Shown here: in pieces, positions 34,310 through 43,773 of the stretch
Position numbering within the stretch: position 1 is the first letter of the stretch
Layout of the letters: each line of letters starts with the position of its first letter
Source of the DNA: Stutzerimonas stutzeri
GTDB lineage: Bacteria > Pseudomonadota > Gammaproteobacteria > Pseudomonadales > Pseudomonadaceae
Assembly (NCBI GenBank): GCA_002339675.1
Contig: DDKB01000001.1
Coordinates: 1-64,000 of the forward strand
Length of the DNA stretch: 64,000 nucleotides
Reading direction: 5' to 3'
Notes under the pieces: generated by a model
What the model was told of the DNA's origin: nothing
The model's input: only the letters and a program-made list of their open reading frames with translations
The model's database searches: none
Program-made: the position numbers and the translations under genes

Positions 34310-35318
34310 GCTGGCCTGGCCCTGGGCCTTCCTCGCGCTGCCGTTGCCCTGGGTGATGCGTTGGGCGCTGCCGGCTGCGGACAGCGGTGACTCGGCGCTA
34401 AAGGTCAGTTTTCTCGGCGACCTCGAGCCGCTCGCTGGCCACCGCGCGGCGGTCGCCCTGCCCGCCTGGCGCCAGCAGCTGCCCTATCTGGTGATCTGGT
34501 TGTTACTGCTGTTCGCCGCCGCGCGCCCGCAATGGCTTGGCGAACCGCTGCCGTTGCCCACCAGCGGCCGCGACCTGCTGTTGGCGGTGGATGTGTCCGG
34601 GTCCATGGACTACCCGGACATGCAGTGGGACGGCGAGGACATTAGCCGCCTCGAACTGGTCAAACAGCTGCTGGGCGACTTCATCATCGCGCGCCGGGGC
34701 GACCGTGTCGGGCTGATTCTGTTCGGCAGCAATGCCTACCTGCAGGCGCCGCTGACCTTTGATCGCCAGACGGTTCGCACCTGGCTCGACGAGGCGCAAA
34801 TCGGCATCGCCGGCGGCAACACCGCGATTGGCGACGCCATCGGCCTGGCCACCAAGCGCCTGCGCGAGCGGCCGGCGCGCAGCCGCGTGCTGGTCCTGGT
34901 CACCGACGGCGCGAACAACGGCGGCGAGATCGAACCCTTGCTGGCGGCCCGGCTGGCCGCCGCTGAAAAGATCCGCATCCATACCATTGGCGTCGGCACC
35001 GATGCGGCGTCCGAAGGCGTCCTGCAGCGCTTCGCCTTTGGCGCCGGGACCGAGCTGGACGAGCCAACGCTGCGCGCCATCGCGGCGCAGACCGGCGGCC
35101 GGTTTTTCCGCGCCCGCTCGGCCGAAGAGCTCGAAGAAGTCGGCGCCGCGCTCGACGAACTGGAGCCGGCCGCCCAGCAACCGACCCAGGCGCGCGTCGC
35201 CGAAGCGCTCTATGCGTGGCCCCTGGCGGCCGCCTTCCTGATCAGCCTGCTGCTGGTCGCCAACAACCTCTGGGGCGCGCTGCTGCAGCGGCGCGTCTGG
35301 CGTGGTGGGCAGCGATGA
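34302..35318 (+). CDS. VWA-domain membrane protein (BatA-like)
   Basis: 338 residues. N-terminal helix pair, a von Willebrand A domain with MIDAS residues DVSGSMDYPD near 100 (DxSxS) and VTDGANNGGEIEP near 200, and a C-terminal transmembrane helix (AAAFLISLLLVANNLWG). The VWA domain would face the periplasm. The start is set at 34302, inside the end of the preceding gene, since the upstream part of the frame is out of family. Aerotolerance-type (Bat) proteins are linked to stress resistance, with the mechanism open. Confidence 0.88.
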   Translation: MFELAWPWAFLALPLPWVMRWALPAADSGDSALKVSFLGDLEPLAGHRAAVALPAWRQQLPYLVIWLLLLFAAARPQWLGEPLPLPTSGRDLLLAVDVSGSMDYPDMQWDGEDISRLELVKQLLGDFIIARRGDRVGLILFGSNAYLQAPLTFDRQTVRTWLDEAQIGIAGGNTAIGDAIGLATKRLRERPARSRVLVLVTDGANNGGEIEPLLAARLAAAEKIRIHTIGVGTDAASEGVLQRFAFGAGTELDEPTLRAIAAQTGGRFFRARSAEELEEVGAALDELEPAAQQPTQARVAEALYAWPLAAAFLISLLLVANNLWGALLQRRVWRGGQR

Positions 35319-37051
35319 ACGAGCTGCTACCACACCTGCTGCGGCCCGGCTGGCTGCTCTTGCTGCCGGTGCCGATCTGGCTGCTGTGGATGCTCTGGCA
35401 CCGCCAGCGGCAGATCGGCAGGTGGCAACGCCTGTTGCCCGAGGCGTTCCACAGCGTCCTGCTGACCCGCGGCCGCCTGCGCACCAGCCGCCGGCCCTGG
35501 ATCGTGCTCGGCACGGCCTGGCTGCTCGCCGGGCTAGCACTGCTGGGCCCGAGCTGGCAACACGCCGAGCAGCCCGGTTTGTCCCGCACCGATCCGCTGG
35601 TGGTGTTGCTCGACACCACGCCCGCCATGCTCGCCGCCGATGCCAGCCCCAACCGCCTGGCAAAGGCCAAACGCAAGATCCTCGACCTGCTGCAGGCGCG
35701 CCCGGATGCGCAAACCGCGGTGGTGGCCTTCGCCGGCAGCGCGCATACCCTGGTGCCGCTGTCCAATGACATTGCCACGACGCAGAACCTACTGGATGCG
35801 CTGCAACCGGAGCTGATGCCGGAGCCGGGCCGTCGTGCCGACCTGGCCGTCGCGCGCGGTCTCGAACTGCTGGCGCAAGGCGCCAACGGCCGCGGGCGGC
35901 TGCTGCTGATCGGCAGCGAGCTGAGTCCCGCAGAGCGCGACGCGATCAGCACCGCCCTCGCCGCCAGCGACCAGCGTCTGCTGGTCCTCGGCGTTGGCAC
36001 CGAACAGGGCGCGCCCATCACCCGCGAAGATGGGAGCTTCTTCAAGGACGCGCAGGGCGCCATCCTGATCCCGCGGCTGGACGAGCACGCCCTGCGCCAG
36101 TTCGCCGAGCAGGTCGGCGGCCGCTACCAGCGTGCCCGTCTGGACGACGCGGACCTGAAAGCCCTCGGCCTGCTGCGCAGCGAGGGCCCGCTCCGCCAGA
36201 GCCAGGACACCACCCGCCTCGAGACCTGGCTGGACCAGGGCTACTGGCTGCTGTTGCCGTTGCTGCTGCTCGCCTCCACCGCCGGGCGCCGCGGCTGGCT
36301 GTTCTGCCTGCCGCTGCTAATGGGGCTTCCCCAGCCTGCCAGCGCATTCGACCTGCAGGATCTCTGGCTGAACCACAACCAGCAAGGCAAGCGGCTGCTG
36401 GAAGCGCAGCACCCAGCCGAGGCCGCGCAGCGCTTCGACGATCCGCGCTGGCAGGGTTACGCCCGTTACCAGGCAGGCGATTTCGCCGGCGCCGCCGAGC
36501 AGTTCGCCAAGGGCGACAGCGCGGCCGACCACTACAACCGCGGCAACGCGCTGGCCCGCGACGAGCGGCTCGAGGCCGCGATCGAAGCCTATGAACAGGC
36601 GCTCGACCTCGACCCCGAGCTCGACGTAGCCCGGCGCAATAAGACCACCGTCGAAACGCTGCTGCGCGACCGTCAGCAGCAGGCGGCGCAAGCGGCCGAG
36701 CCGGATGCACAGGACGCAAAACCGGACGAAGACGTCCGCAGCGAACCCCGGCCGACCACCGGCGGCACGGCCGAGAAGCCCGCCCCACCCTCCCGCGCCA
36801 GGGACGCCGATCAGCCCGCCGGCGGCCAGGACGCGCCACAGCAGCGGGCAAACGAGCCCCAGGCGCCCGCCGAACCCGAGCAGTCAGACCCGACGGATGC
36901 CACGCTGGTGCAGGCCGACGAGGGTAGCCTGGACCCGGAAACCGGTCAGGCACTGGAACAATGGCTGCGGCGCATCCCCGACAATCCCGGCGAGCTGCTG
37001 CGCCGCAAATTCCTCTACGAACAACGCAAGCGCCAGGAACCCGAACGATGA
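35315..37051 (+). CDS. VWA plus TPR protein (BatB/BatC-like fusion)
   Basis: 578 residues. Membrane helices near the N-terminus and around 310-340, a VWA-like domain between them with a degenerate MIDAS (LLDTTPAML in place of DxSxS), then tetratricopeptide repeats (YNRGNALARDERLEAAIEAY) and a low-complexity Pro/Glu/Gln-rich tail. The combination equals BatB plus BatC. The loss of canonical MIDAS serines suggests that metal binding is weak or absent. ATGA overlaps link it to both neighbours. Confidence 0.87.
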   Translation: MNELLPHLLRPGWLLLLPVPIWLLWMLWHRQRQIGRWQRLLPEAFHSVLLTRGRLRTSRRPWIVLGTAWLLAGLALLGPSWQHAEQPGLSRTDPLVVLLDTTPAMLAADASPNRLAKAKRKILDLLQARPDAQTAVVAFAGSAHTLVPLSNDIATTQNLLDALQPELMPEPGRRADLAVARGLELLAQGANGRGRLLLIGSELSPAERDAISTALAASDQRLLVLGVGTEQGAPITREDGSFFKDAQGAILIPRLDEHALRQFAEQVGGRYQRARLDDADLKALGLLRSEGPLRQSQDTTRLETWLDQGYWLLLPLLLLASTAGRRGWLFCLPLLMGLPQPASAFDLQDLWLNHNQQGKRLLEAQHPAEAAQRFDDPRWQGYARYQAGDFAGAAEQFAKGDSAADHYNRGNALARDERLEAAIEAYEQALDLDPELDVARRNKTTVETLLRDRQQQAAQAAEPDAQDAKPDEDVRSEPRPTTGGTAEKPAPPSRARDADQPAGGQDAPQQRANEPQAPAEPEQSDPTDATLVQADEGSLDPETGQALEQWLRRIPDNPGELLRRKFLYEQRKRQEPER

Positions 37052-38661
37052 AGCGGCTGATGATGCTGGTGGTTTTGATCTTCCTTGCCGGCCAGGCAAG
37101 CGCCGCCGGCCTGGTCGCACGCGTCGACCGCACCCAGCTGAGCCTGGACGAAACCGTCGAGCTGACGCTCGAGACCAGCGACACGGCGGTGTTCGGCAAG
37201 CCGGACCTGCAGCCGCTCGAAGGATTGTTCAAGGTCTTCGGCACCCGCCAGGTGAACCAGCTGTCCGGCACCAGCGGTGACGCCCGCGCCCTCACCCGGT
37301 GGCTGATCACCCTGCAACCGCAGCGCACCGGTTACGTGGTGATTCCGCCACTGCAGCTCGGCGAATGGCGCAGCACGCCGATCACCCTGTATGTCAACGA
37401 GTCCAGCACCGACGGCAGCGACACGCTGGCGCCGATCTTCATCGACTCCAGCCTCGACCAGGACAGCGTCTACGTGCAAGCCCAGGTGGTTCTCACACTG
37501 CGCATCTACCACTCAGTCTCGCTGTACGACGACAGCACGCTGTCTCCGCTGCAGATGAGCGATGCCCTCGTCGAGCGCCTCGGCGAGCCGCGCACTTATG
37601 AAAAGGACATCAACGGCATCCGCCACGGCGTGATCGAAATCCGCTATGCGCTGTTCCCGCAGAAGAGCGGCACCCTGACGATTCCGGCGCAGCTGTTCAG
37701 CGCCACCACGGTTGCGCCCAACGGCGATTACTACGGCTCGCGCTTCGGCACCTCTACCCAGGTCAAGTCACCGGAGATCCCCCTGCTGGTCAAGCCCAGG
37801 CCCGAGGCCTACCCCGCCGACGCGCCCTGGCTGCCGGCCACCCGCGTGACGCTGGTCGAGGCGTGGAATCCGCAGCCGCAGCAGGCACGCCTCGGCGAGC
37901 CCCTGACGCGCAGCCTGCTGGTTCAGGCCGACGGTCTGTCCAGCGCACAGCTGCCGCCGCTGGAGTCATCCGCGGTGCCCGGCCTGCGCCGCTACCCGGA
38001 CCAGCCCAGCCTGAATGACACCGTGGGCGAGCATGGCCTCGCGGGCAGTCGCGAGCAGCGCGAAGCTCTGGTCGCCACCCGCGCCGGCAACTACCGCCTG
38101 CCCCCCGTGGAACTGGTCTGGTGGAACACCACCGAGGATCGCCTCGAGCGCAGCAGCCTGCCGGCCCGCGACCTGCAGATCGCCGATAATCCCGACCTTC
38201 TTTCGCCCGGGGAGCCCGCCGCTCCGGCCACGCCACCGGCGAGCCGGCCCGTTTGGCCGTGGCAGCTGAGCAGCGCCGTGCTGGCAGTCACCACCCTGCT
38301 GGGCTTTGCCCTCTGGCTGCGGGCACGGCGTCAGCCGGCCGTGGTCCGCACCGTGCAGAGCGGCCCGACACCGCGCACGCTGCTCGATGACCTCAAGCGT
38401 GCCTGCCTGGCCAATGACACCCTGGCCACCCGCCATGCACTGGACGCCTGGGCCCGTCAGCAGCCCGAAACCCTGGCGGACATGGCGGCTCGCTTCGTGC
38501 CGCTGTCCGACGCACTGGACGGCTTGAACGGCGCGCTCTACAGCGAGACCGGTCAGCGCTGGCAGGGCGATGCCCTCTGGCAGGCGATTCAGAACCTGCC
38601 CGCAGCCGAGCCAGGCGCTGCAGCACGCGACGGTGCACTGCCGCCGCTCTACCCCCGCTAG
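37048..38661 (+). CDS. BatD-like oxygen-tolerance protein
   Basis: 537 residues. Signal peptide (MLVVLIFLAGQASA), immunoglobulin-like beta repeats in the periplasm (VARVDRTQLSLDETVELTLE and similar), one transmembrane helix near 420 (QLSSAVLAVTTLLGFALWL), and a cytoplasmic helical tail. This is the BatD layout. It is the last gene of the MoxR operon. An upstream in-frame ATG at 36961 lies inside the preceding gene and is rejected. Confidence 0.87.
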   Translation: MKRLMMLVVLIFLAGQASAAGLVARVDRTQLSLDETVELTLETSDTAVFGKPDLQPLEGLFKVFGTRQVNQLSGTSGDARALTRWLITLQPQRTGYVVIPPLQLGEWRSTPITLYVNESSTDGSDTLAPIFIDSSLDQDSVYVQAQVVLTLRIYHSVSLYDDSTLSPLQMSDALVERLGEPRTYEKDINGIRHGVIEIRYALFPQKSGTLTIPAQLFSATTVAPNGDYYGSRFGTSTQVKSPEIPLLVKPRPEAYPADAPWLPATRVTLVEAWNPQPQQARLGEPLTRSLLVQADGLSSAQLPPLESSAVPGLRRYPDQPSLNDTVGEHGLAGSREQREALVATRAGNYRLPPVELVWWNTTEDRLERSSLPARDLQIADNPDLLSPGEPAAPATPPASRPVWPWQLSSAVLAVTTLLGFALWLRARRQPAVVRTVQSGPTPRTLLDDLKRACLANDTLATRHALDAWARQQPETLADMAARFVPLSDALDGLNGALYSETGQRWQGDALWQAIQNLPAAEPGAAARDGALPPLYPR

Positions 38662-38885
38662 GGCGCGCCGAACATCCGCGGACGCAAACGCGCGGCAGCT
38701 CCGTCACTTGCGTAACGCCAAAGTCGCGTTGCCCTACCCGCGTTCTGGCCGCCATGGCAGAGCTACCGGTTGCGGTGCCTCGAGCCGCTGGCATATGCCT
38801 TGCTTGTCCCCTTGCATGGTTCTTCTGCGGGCCAGCGCCTCCGGGTGCCCGGCCTGCCTTCCGCACGCTGAAGGTGCTCGTCCGT

Positions 38886-40106
38886 ATGACCCTGTCCCCT
38901 CCCCCCTCACGCCCCGACTCGCTGGCCTGGGTTGCCGGCAGCGATGCACCGGAAAAGCGCGTCGTGAACCTGGGTTTCATGGCGCTGACCGATGCCGCCT
39001 CGCTGATCGTCGCCGCGACCCAGGGCTTCGCCCAGCCTTATGGCCTGACGCTCAACCTCGAACGGCAGAGCTCCTGGTCCAGCGTGCGCGACAAGCTGGT
39101 CGAGGGCCAGCTGGATGCGGCGCATGCGCTGTACGGGCTGATCTATGCCGTCGACCTGGGCATCGGCGGGGCCGCCCCGCGGGACATGGCGGTGCTCATG
39201 GGCCTGGCCCAGAACGGCCAAAGCATCAGCCTCTCCACGGCCTTGAAGGATGCCGGCGTGACCGATCCTGACGCGCTCGCACGCTGCGTGCGCCACAGCG
39301 GTGCACGCCTGACCCTCGCCCAGACCTTTCCCACCGGCACCCACGCGTTGTGGCTCTATTACTGGCTGGCCGCTTACGGTATCCACCCGCTCAAGGACGT
39401 CCGCACGCGCGTGGTGCCGCCCTCGCAGATGGTTGCCCACCTGCGCGCACGCCGGATCGACGGCTTCTGTGCCGGCGAGCCCTGGGGCGCGGAAGCCATC
39501 GAAGAAGGCATGGGCTTTACCCTCGCCACCAGCCAGTCGATCTGGGCCGACCACCCGGAAAAGGTGCTCGGCTGCACCCGCGAATTCGTCGACCAGTACC
39601 CCAATACCGCGCGCGCGCTGGTCATGGCGCTACTCGAAGCCAGCCGCTTCATCGACGCCAGCCAGGAAAACCGCCGCAGCACCGCCCAGCTGATCGCCGG
39701 CCGCGACTATGTCGACGCGCCGGTGGCCGCCATCGAACCGCGCTTTCTCGGCCAGTACGAGGACGGGCTGGGCCATGCCTGGCTGGACCCGCACCCACTG
39801 CGCTTCTTCGGCAACGGCGAGGTCAACATGCCCTACCACTCCGACGGGCTCTGGTTCATGACCCAGCTGCGCCGCTGGGGCCTGCTGCGCGACGACCCGG
39901 ACTACCTCGCCGTGGCGCAACGCGTCCAGCAGACCGGCCTGTACCGCGACGCAGCTACGGCGCTGGACATCCCGGTGCCCGACTCGCCCATGCGCAGCGC
40001 CACGCTGATGGATGGCAGCCGCTGGGACGGCAGCGACCCGGCCGGCTACGCGCGCAGCTTCGCCCTTCACGCGCTGGCCGACGACACGCCAGTGCGCCAG
40101 CCTTGA
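38886..40106 (+). CDS. nasS: Nitrate-sensing regulator NasS
   Basis: 406 residues, built like the NrtA/CmpA substrate-binding proteins (FMALTDAASLIVAATQGFAQ, FPTGTHALWLYYWLAAYGIH, GFCAGEPWGAEA) but without a signal peptide, so it acts in the cytoplasm. In known systems, NasS binds NasT when nitrate is absent and releases it when nitrate binds. The start at 38886 leaves a short Pro-rich N-terminus; longer frames extend into non-family sequence. It is followed 13 bp later by nasT. The paralogue nrtA lies downstream. Confidence 0.9.
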   Translation: MTLSPPPSRPDSLAWVAGSDAPEKRVVNLGFMALTDAASLIVAATQGFAQPYGLTLNLERQSSWSSVRDKLVEGQLDAAHALYGLIYAVDLGIGGAAPRDMAVLMGLAQNGQSISLSTALKDAGVTDPDALARCVRHSGARLTLAQTFPTGTHALWLYYWLAAYGIHPLKDVRTRVVPPSQMVAHLRARRIDGFCAGEPWGAEAIEEGMGFTLATSQSIWADHPEKVLGCTREFVDQYPNTARALVMALLEASRFIDASQENRRSTAQLIAGRDYVDAPVAAIEPRFLGQYEDGLGHAWLDPHPLRFFGNGEVNMPYHSDGLWFMTQLRRWGLLRDDPDYLAVAQRVQQTGLYRDAATALDIPVPDSPMRSATLMDGSRWDGSDPAGYARSFALHALADDTPVRQP

Positions 40107-40119
40107 AGAGAGGACAGCC

Positions 40120-40698
40120 ATGCTTCGCGTTCTCCTGATCGACGACACGCCGCGCAAGGTCGGCCGCCTGCGCAGCGCCCTGATGGAAGCCGGCTTCGAG
40201 GTCATCGAGGAATCCGGCCTGACCATCGACCTGCCCGAACGGGTCGAGGCCGTGCGCCCAGATGTGGTGCTCATCGACACCGACTCCCCTGGCCGGGACG
40301 TCATGGAACAGGTGGTGATGGTCAGCCGTGACCAGCCACGCCCCATCGTCATGTTCACCGACGACAAGAACCCCGACGCCATGCGCCAGGCGATCCGCGC
40401 CGGCGTCAGCGCGTATATCGTCGAAGGCATCCAGGCCCAGCGACTCAAACCCATCCTCGACGTGGCCATGGCCCGCTTCGAAAGCGACCAGGCGATCCGC
40501 GCCCAGCTGCAAGCGCGCGACCAGCAACTGGTCGAACGCAAACGCATCGAACTGGCCAAGGGCATGCTGATGAAGATGCGCAGCTGCAACGAGGAAGAGG
40601 CCTACACCCTCATGCGCCGCCAGGCCATGAGCCGCCAGCAGAAGCTGATCCAGGTTGCCGAGCAGATCATCGCGATGAACGATCTGCTGGGGCAGTAA
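40120..40698 (+). CDS. nasT: ANTAR antiterminator NasT
   Basis: 192 residues. A receiver-like domain (VLLIDDTPRKVGRL, VVLIDTDSPGRD, IVMFTDDKN) is followed by a helix and a C-terminal ANTAR RNA-binding domain (KGMLMKMRSCNEEEAYTLMR). It binds leader hairpins and prevents termination in response to nitrate through NasS. Leader hairpins with A1/G4 hexaloops precede nrtA, the transporter gene and nirB in this window, giving its likely targets. GAGAGGA precedes the ATG at 40120. Confidence 0.93.
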   Translation: MLRVLLIDDTPRKVGRLRSALMEAGFEVIEESGLTIDLPERVEAVRPDVVLIDTDSPGRDVMEQVVMVSRDQPRPIVMFTDDKNPDAMRQAIRAGVSAYIVEGIQAQRLKPILDVAMARFESDQAIRAQLQARDQQLVERKRIELAKGMLMKMRSCNEEEAYTLMRRQAMSRQQKLIQVAEQIIAMNDLLGQ

Positions 40699-40712
40699 GG
40701 CCGCATCACCTG

Positions 40713-40810
40713 AAGGAGCATGCTCTGCCTGCGACCGTGACCGCGCGGTGGATGCCTCAAGACCGCGCCGGTTGGATGTTCCGAAGGTCGCGGGCAGAGC
40801 CCGCTTCTAC
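40713..40810. repeat. REP-like palindromic repeat, copy 1
   Basis: GGAGCATGCTCTGCCTGCG and, in inverted orientation, GCGGGCAGAGCCCGC bracket a GC-rich centre with ATGCCTCAAG. Typical pseudomonad intergenic REP pair. Confidence 0.75.
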
Positions 40811-40852
40811 AGAAGCGGACCCCCGTCACGCATCATCGGCACGCTGCAGTCC

Positions 40853-40925
40853 GCGTAGGAGCAGGCTCTGCCTGCGACCCTGGCCACGCCGGCCTATGCC
40901 TCAAGGCCGCGCCGCTGGATGCCGA
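40853..40925. repeat. REP-like palindromic repeat, copy 2
   Basis: GTAGGAGCAGGCTCTGCCTG and ATGCCTCAAG recur about 143 bp after copy 1. The stretch 40930-41180 shows no gene. Confidence 0.7.
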
Positions 40926-41184
40926 GAGGCTGCGTCGACAATGCCCCAGTGCACGCATTGTCCGGTCTACCGAGCGGCCCGGCCTGGTCCGATGCGTTGG
41001 CTGAGCCAACCGCAAGCACTTCGCCATGACCCAAAAGCGCGCCCGACCGCCTCGTACTGCACGAACTTCGCTCGCCTCGCTTAGTTACTCGCCGCACCGC
41101 CGACTGGCGACACCTCGCCGCTCAACGATCGCAACTCACTGTTTTACCGTGACTTTTCAACGCGTACCGCGCCGAAGCAGAACC

Positions 41185-41199
41185 TGGCAAGCCCCTTGC
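41185..41199 (+). promoter_or_regulatory. Sigma-54 promoter of nrtABC
   Basis: TGGCAA-GCCCC-TTGC matches the -24/-12 pattern with correct N5 spacing. The transcript would begin near 41210, giving a 130-nt leader before nrtA. Confidence 0.8.
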
Positions 41200-41224
41200 A
41201 ATCATTCCGATACCACGTCTTCGG

Positions 41225-41316
41225 GTCGCCAACGGCGGTGATCGGGACGAATTGACAAAGGCGTCAACGGTGCCCGCTTTGCTCACGCAGAGGGTGTGTC
41301 CGTGACGCCTTTTTTC
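41225..41316 (+). promoter_or_regulatory. NasT-responsive leader: ANTAR hairpin plus terminator (nrtA)
   Basis: Hairpin GTCGCC-AACGGC-GGTGAT (41225-41242) has a hexaloop with A at position 1 and G at 4. It is followed by an intrinsic terminator, AAAGGCGTCA (41257) pairing with TGACGCCTTT (41303) and then a T-run. Transcription should stop unless NasT binds. Confidence 0.8.
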
Positions 41317-41339
41317 GTTTCGCGATCGAGGGATCAAAC

Positions 41340-42713
41340 ATGCGCGCTACCCGCCGTACCCTGCTGAAATCAGTCCTGGCCGGCCTCGGCTGCTCGGCCC
41401 TGCTACACCTGTTGCCCGCGGCTGCCTGGGCCGCTGAGCCGGAAAAGGAAGAGCTCAAGTTCGGCTTCATCAAGCTCACCGACATGGCGCCGCTGGCGAT
41501 AGCTTACGAGAAGGGCTTCTTCGAAGACGAAGGGCTCTACGTCACGCTCGAAGCCCAGGCCAACTGGAAGGTGCTGCTCGACCGCGTGATCGACGGCCAG
41601 CTCGACGGCGCACATATGCTCGCCGGCCAGCCCTTGGGCGCGACGATTGGCTTCGGCACCAAGGCCGACATCATTACCGCGTTCTCCATGGACCTGAACG
41701 GCAACGCCATCACCCTCTCCAACGCCGTCTGGAACGAAATGAAGCAACACCTGCCGATGGAGAACGGCAAGCCGGTGCATCCGATCAAAGCCGATGCGCT
41801 CAGGCCGGTAATCGACAAGTACCGCGCCGAAGGCAAGCCGTTCAATCTGGGTATGGTCTTCCCGGTGTCGACCCACAACTACGAGCTGCGCTATTGGCTG
41901 GCCGCCGGCGGCATCAACCCCGGTTACTACGCGCCGGCCAAGGGCGATATCAGTGGTCAGATCGACGCCCAGGCGCTGCTCTCGGTCACCCCGCCGCCGC
42001 AGATGCCGGCCACCATGGAAGCCGGCACCATCAGCGGCTACTGCGTCGGCGAACCCTGGAACCAGCAGGCCGTGTTCAAGGGCATCGGCGTGCCGGTGAT
42101 CACCGATTACGAGATATGGAAGAACAATCCGGAGAAGGTTTTCGGCGTATCAAAAGCCTGGGCTGATGCCAACCCGGAAACCCACAAGCGCGTGGTCAAG
42201 GCGTTGATCCGTGCCGCCATGTGGCTGGATGCCGACAACAACGCCAATCGACAGGAAGCGGTGGAAATTCTCGCGCGGCCTGAATACGTCGGTGCCGATG
42301 CCAAGGTCATCGCCAATTCCATGACCGGTACCTTTGAGTACGAGAAGGGCGATATCCGTGAAGTCCCTGACTTCAATGTGTTTTTCCGGCACAACGCGAC
42401 CTACCCCTACTACTCCGACGCCATCTGGTACCTCACCCAAATGCGCCGCTGGGGCCAGATCGCCGAGGCCAAGCCGGACAGTTGGTACATCGACACTGCC
42501 AGGCAGGTGTATCGCCCAGACCTGTATCGCCAGGCCGCCGAAGCACTGATCGCCGAAGGCAAGGCCAAGGTCGGGGACTTCCCCGCTGCAAGCGAAGAAG
42601 GCTTCCGTGCGCCGACCGCTGACTTCATTGACGGCATTACCTACGACGGTCGTAAGCCAAACGCCTACATCGACAAGTTCCAGATAGGTTTGAAGGCCGA
42701 CGCCACCCTCTGA
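41340..42713 (+). CDS. nrtA: Nitrate ABC transporter substrate-binding protein NrtA
   Basis: 457 residues. Twin-arginine-like signal (TRRTLLKSVLAGLGCSALLH) ending near AWAAEP, then the NrtA fold: FGFIKLTDMAPLAIAYEKGF, FPVSTHNYELRYWLAAGGIN, GYCVGEPWNQQAVF. It captures nitrate or nitrite in the periplasm for NrtB/NrtC. It follows the sigma-54/ANTAR leader directly. It is a paralogue of cytoplasmic NasS. Confidence 0.93.
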   Translation: MRATRRTLLKSVLAGLGCSALLHLLPAAAWAAEPEKEELKFGFIKLTDMAPLAIAYEKGFFEDEGLYVTLEAQANWKVLLDRVIDGQLDGAHMLAGQPLGATIGFGTKADIITAFSMDLNGNAITLSNAVWNEMKQHLPMENGKPVHPIKADALRPVIDKYRAEGKPFNLGMVFPVSTHNYELRYWLAAGGINPGYYAPAKGDISGQIDAQALLSVTPPPQMPATMEAGTISGYCVGEPWNQQAVFKGIGVPVITDYEIWKNNPEKVFGVSKAWADANPETHKRVVKALIRAAMWLDADNNANRQEAVEILARPEYVGADAKVIANSMTGTFEYEKGDIREVPDFNVFFRHNATYPYYSDAIWYLTQMRRWGQIAEAKPDSWYIDTARQVYRPDLYRQAAEALIAEGKAKVGDFPAASEEGFRAPTADFIDGITYDGRKPNAYIDKFQIGLKADATL

Positions 42714-42774
42714 CTGCATCGCAACCGGGAGCCTCGGGCTCCCGACGCCCAGCACCTACCAAGAGGAACCGACG

Positions 42775-43764
42775 ATGAGCAACCCCGCTATCGCCAAGCC
42801 CATCGCGCAAACCCTGCAAGCCGGCCGCCGCATGCGACTCAAGCGTTTGCTGCCAAGCGTCATCATGCCGATGGTTGGCGTGCTGGCATTCCTGCTGTTC
42901 TGGCAGCTCGTGGCCGGCAATATCCACACCAGCCTCGGTCAGTTTCCAGGCCCCGTGCAGGTTGCTGAACAATTTGACGGCCTCGTCGCTGCACACCTGC
43001 GAGACCGGGAAAAGGCTGCGGCCTTCTTTGAGCGTCAAGCGCAACGCAATGCCGAAAAACTGGCGAAGAACCCCGACGCCGAGGTGAAGATCCGCCCGTA
43101 CACCGGCAAGCCGACCTTTTTCGAGCAGATCTTCACCAGCCTCTATACGGTGATGACCGGCTTTGCCATCGCCTCGCTGATTGCCGTTCCGCTGGGCATC
43201 GTCTGCGGGTTGAGCAAGACGGTGTATAGCGCGGTGAATCCGCTGATCCAAATCTTCAAGCCGGTGTCGCCGCTGGCCTGGCTGCCGCTGGTGACCATGG
43301 TGGTCAGCGCCGTCTACGTCAGTGACGACCCGCTGATGGCGAAATCCTTCGTCACCTCGGCGCTGACCGTAGCGCTGTGCTGCCTGTGGCCGACCGTGAT
43401 CAACACGACCGTTGGCGTGGCCAACCTCGACAAGGATTTGCAAAACGTCAGCCGCGTGCTGCGCCTGTCACCGCTCAGCCATGTGCACCGCATCGTCTTG
43501 CCCGCTGCGATTCCGATGATCTTCACTGGCCTGCGCCTGTCGCTCGCAACCGGCTGGATGGTGCTGATCGCCGCGGAAATGCTGGCGCAGAACCCCGGCC
43601 TCGGCAAATTCATCTGGGACGAGTTCCAGAACGGCAGCTCCAACTCGCTCGGCCGGATCATGGTCGCAGTGGTCGTCATCGGCCTGATCGGCTTCGCCCT
43701 GGATCGCATCATGCTGATGCTCCAGCGCCGCGTGAGCTGGGACAAGAACGCAGACCTGCGCTGA
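42775..43764 (+). CDS. nrtB: Nitrate ABC transporter permease NrtB
   Basis: 329 residues, BPD-type permease with about six membrane helices. A long hydrophilic insertion after the first helix (residues ~65-115, FFERQAQRNAEKLAKNPD) is typical of NrtB. The EAA-type loop is near LSPLSHVHRIVLPAAIPM (residue 240). It sits between nrtA and nrtC in one operon. Confidence 0.93.
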   Translation: MSNPAIAKPIAQTLQAGRRMRLKRLLPSVIMPMVGVLAFLLFWQLVAGNIHTSLGQFPGPVQVAEQFDGLVAAHLRDREKAAAFFERQAQRNAEKLAKNPDAEVKIRPYTGKPTFFEQIFTSLYTVMTGFAIASLIAVPLGIVCGLSKTVYSAVNPLIQIFKPVSPLAWLPLVTMVVSAVYVSDDPLMAKSFVTSALTVALCCLWPTVINTTVGVANLDKDLQNVSRVLRLSPLSHVHRIVLPAAIPMIFTGLRLSLATGWMVLIAAEMLAQNPGLGKFIWDEFQNGSSNSLGRIMVAVVVIGLIGFALDRIMLMLQRRVSWDKNADLR

Positions 43765-43773
43765 GGAAATAAC

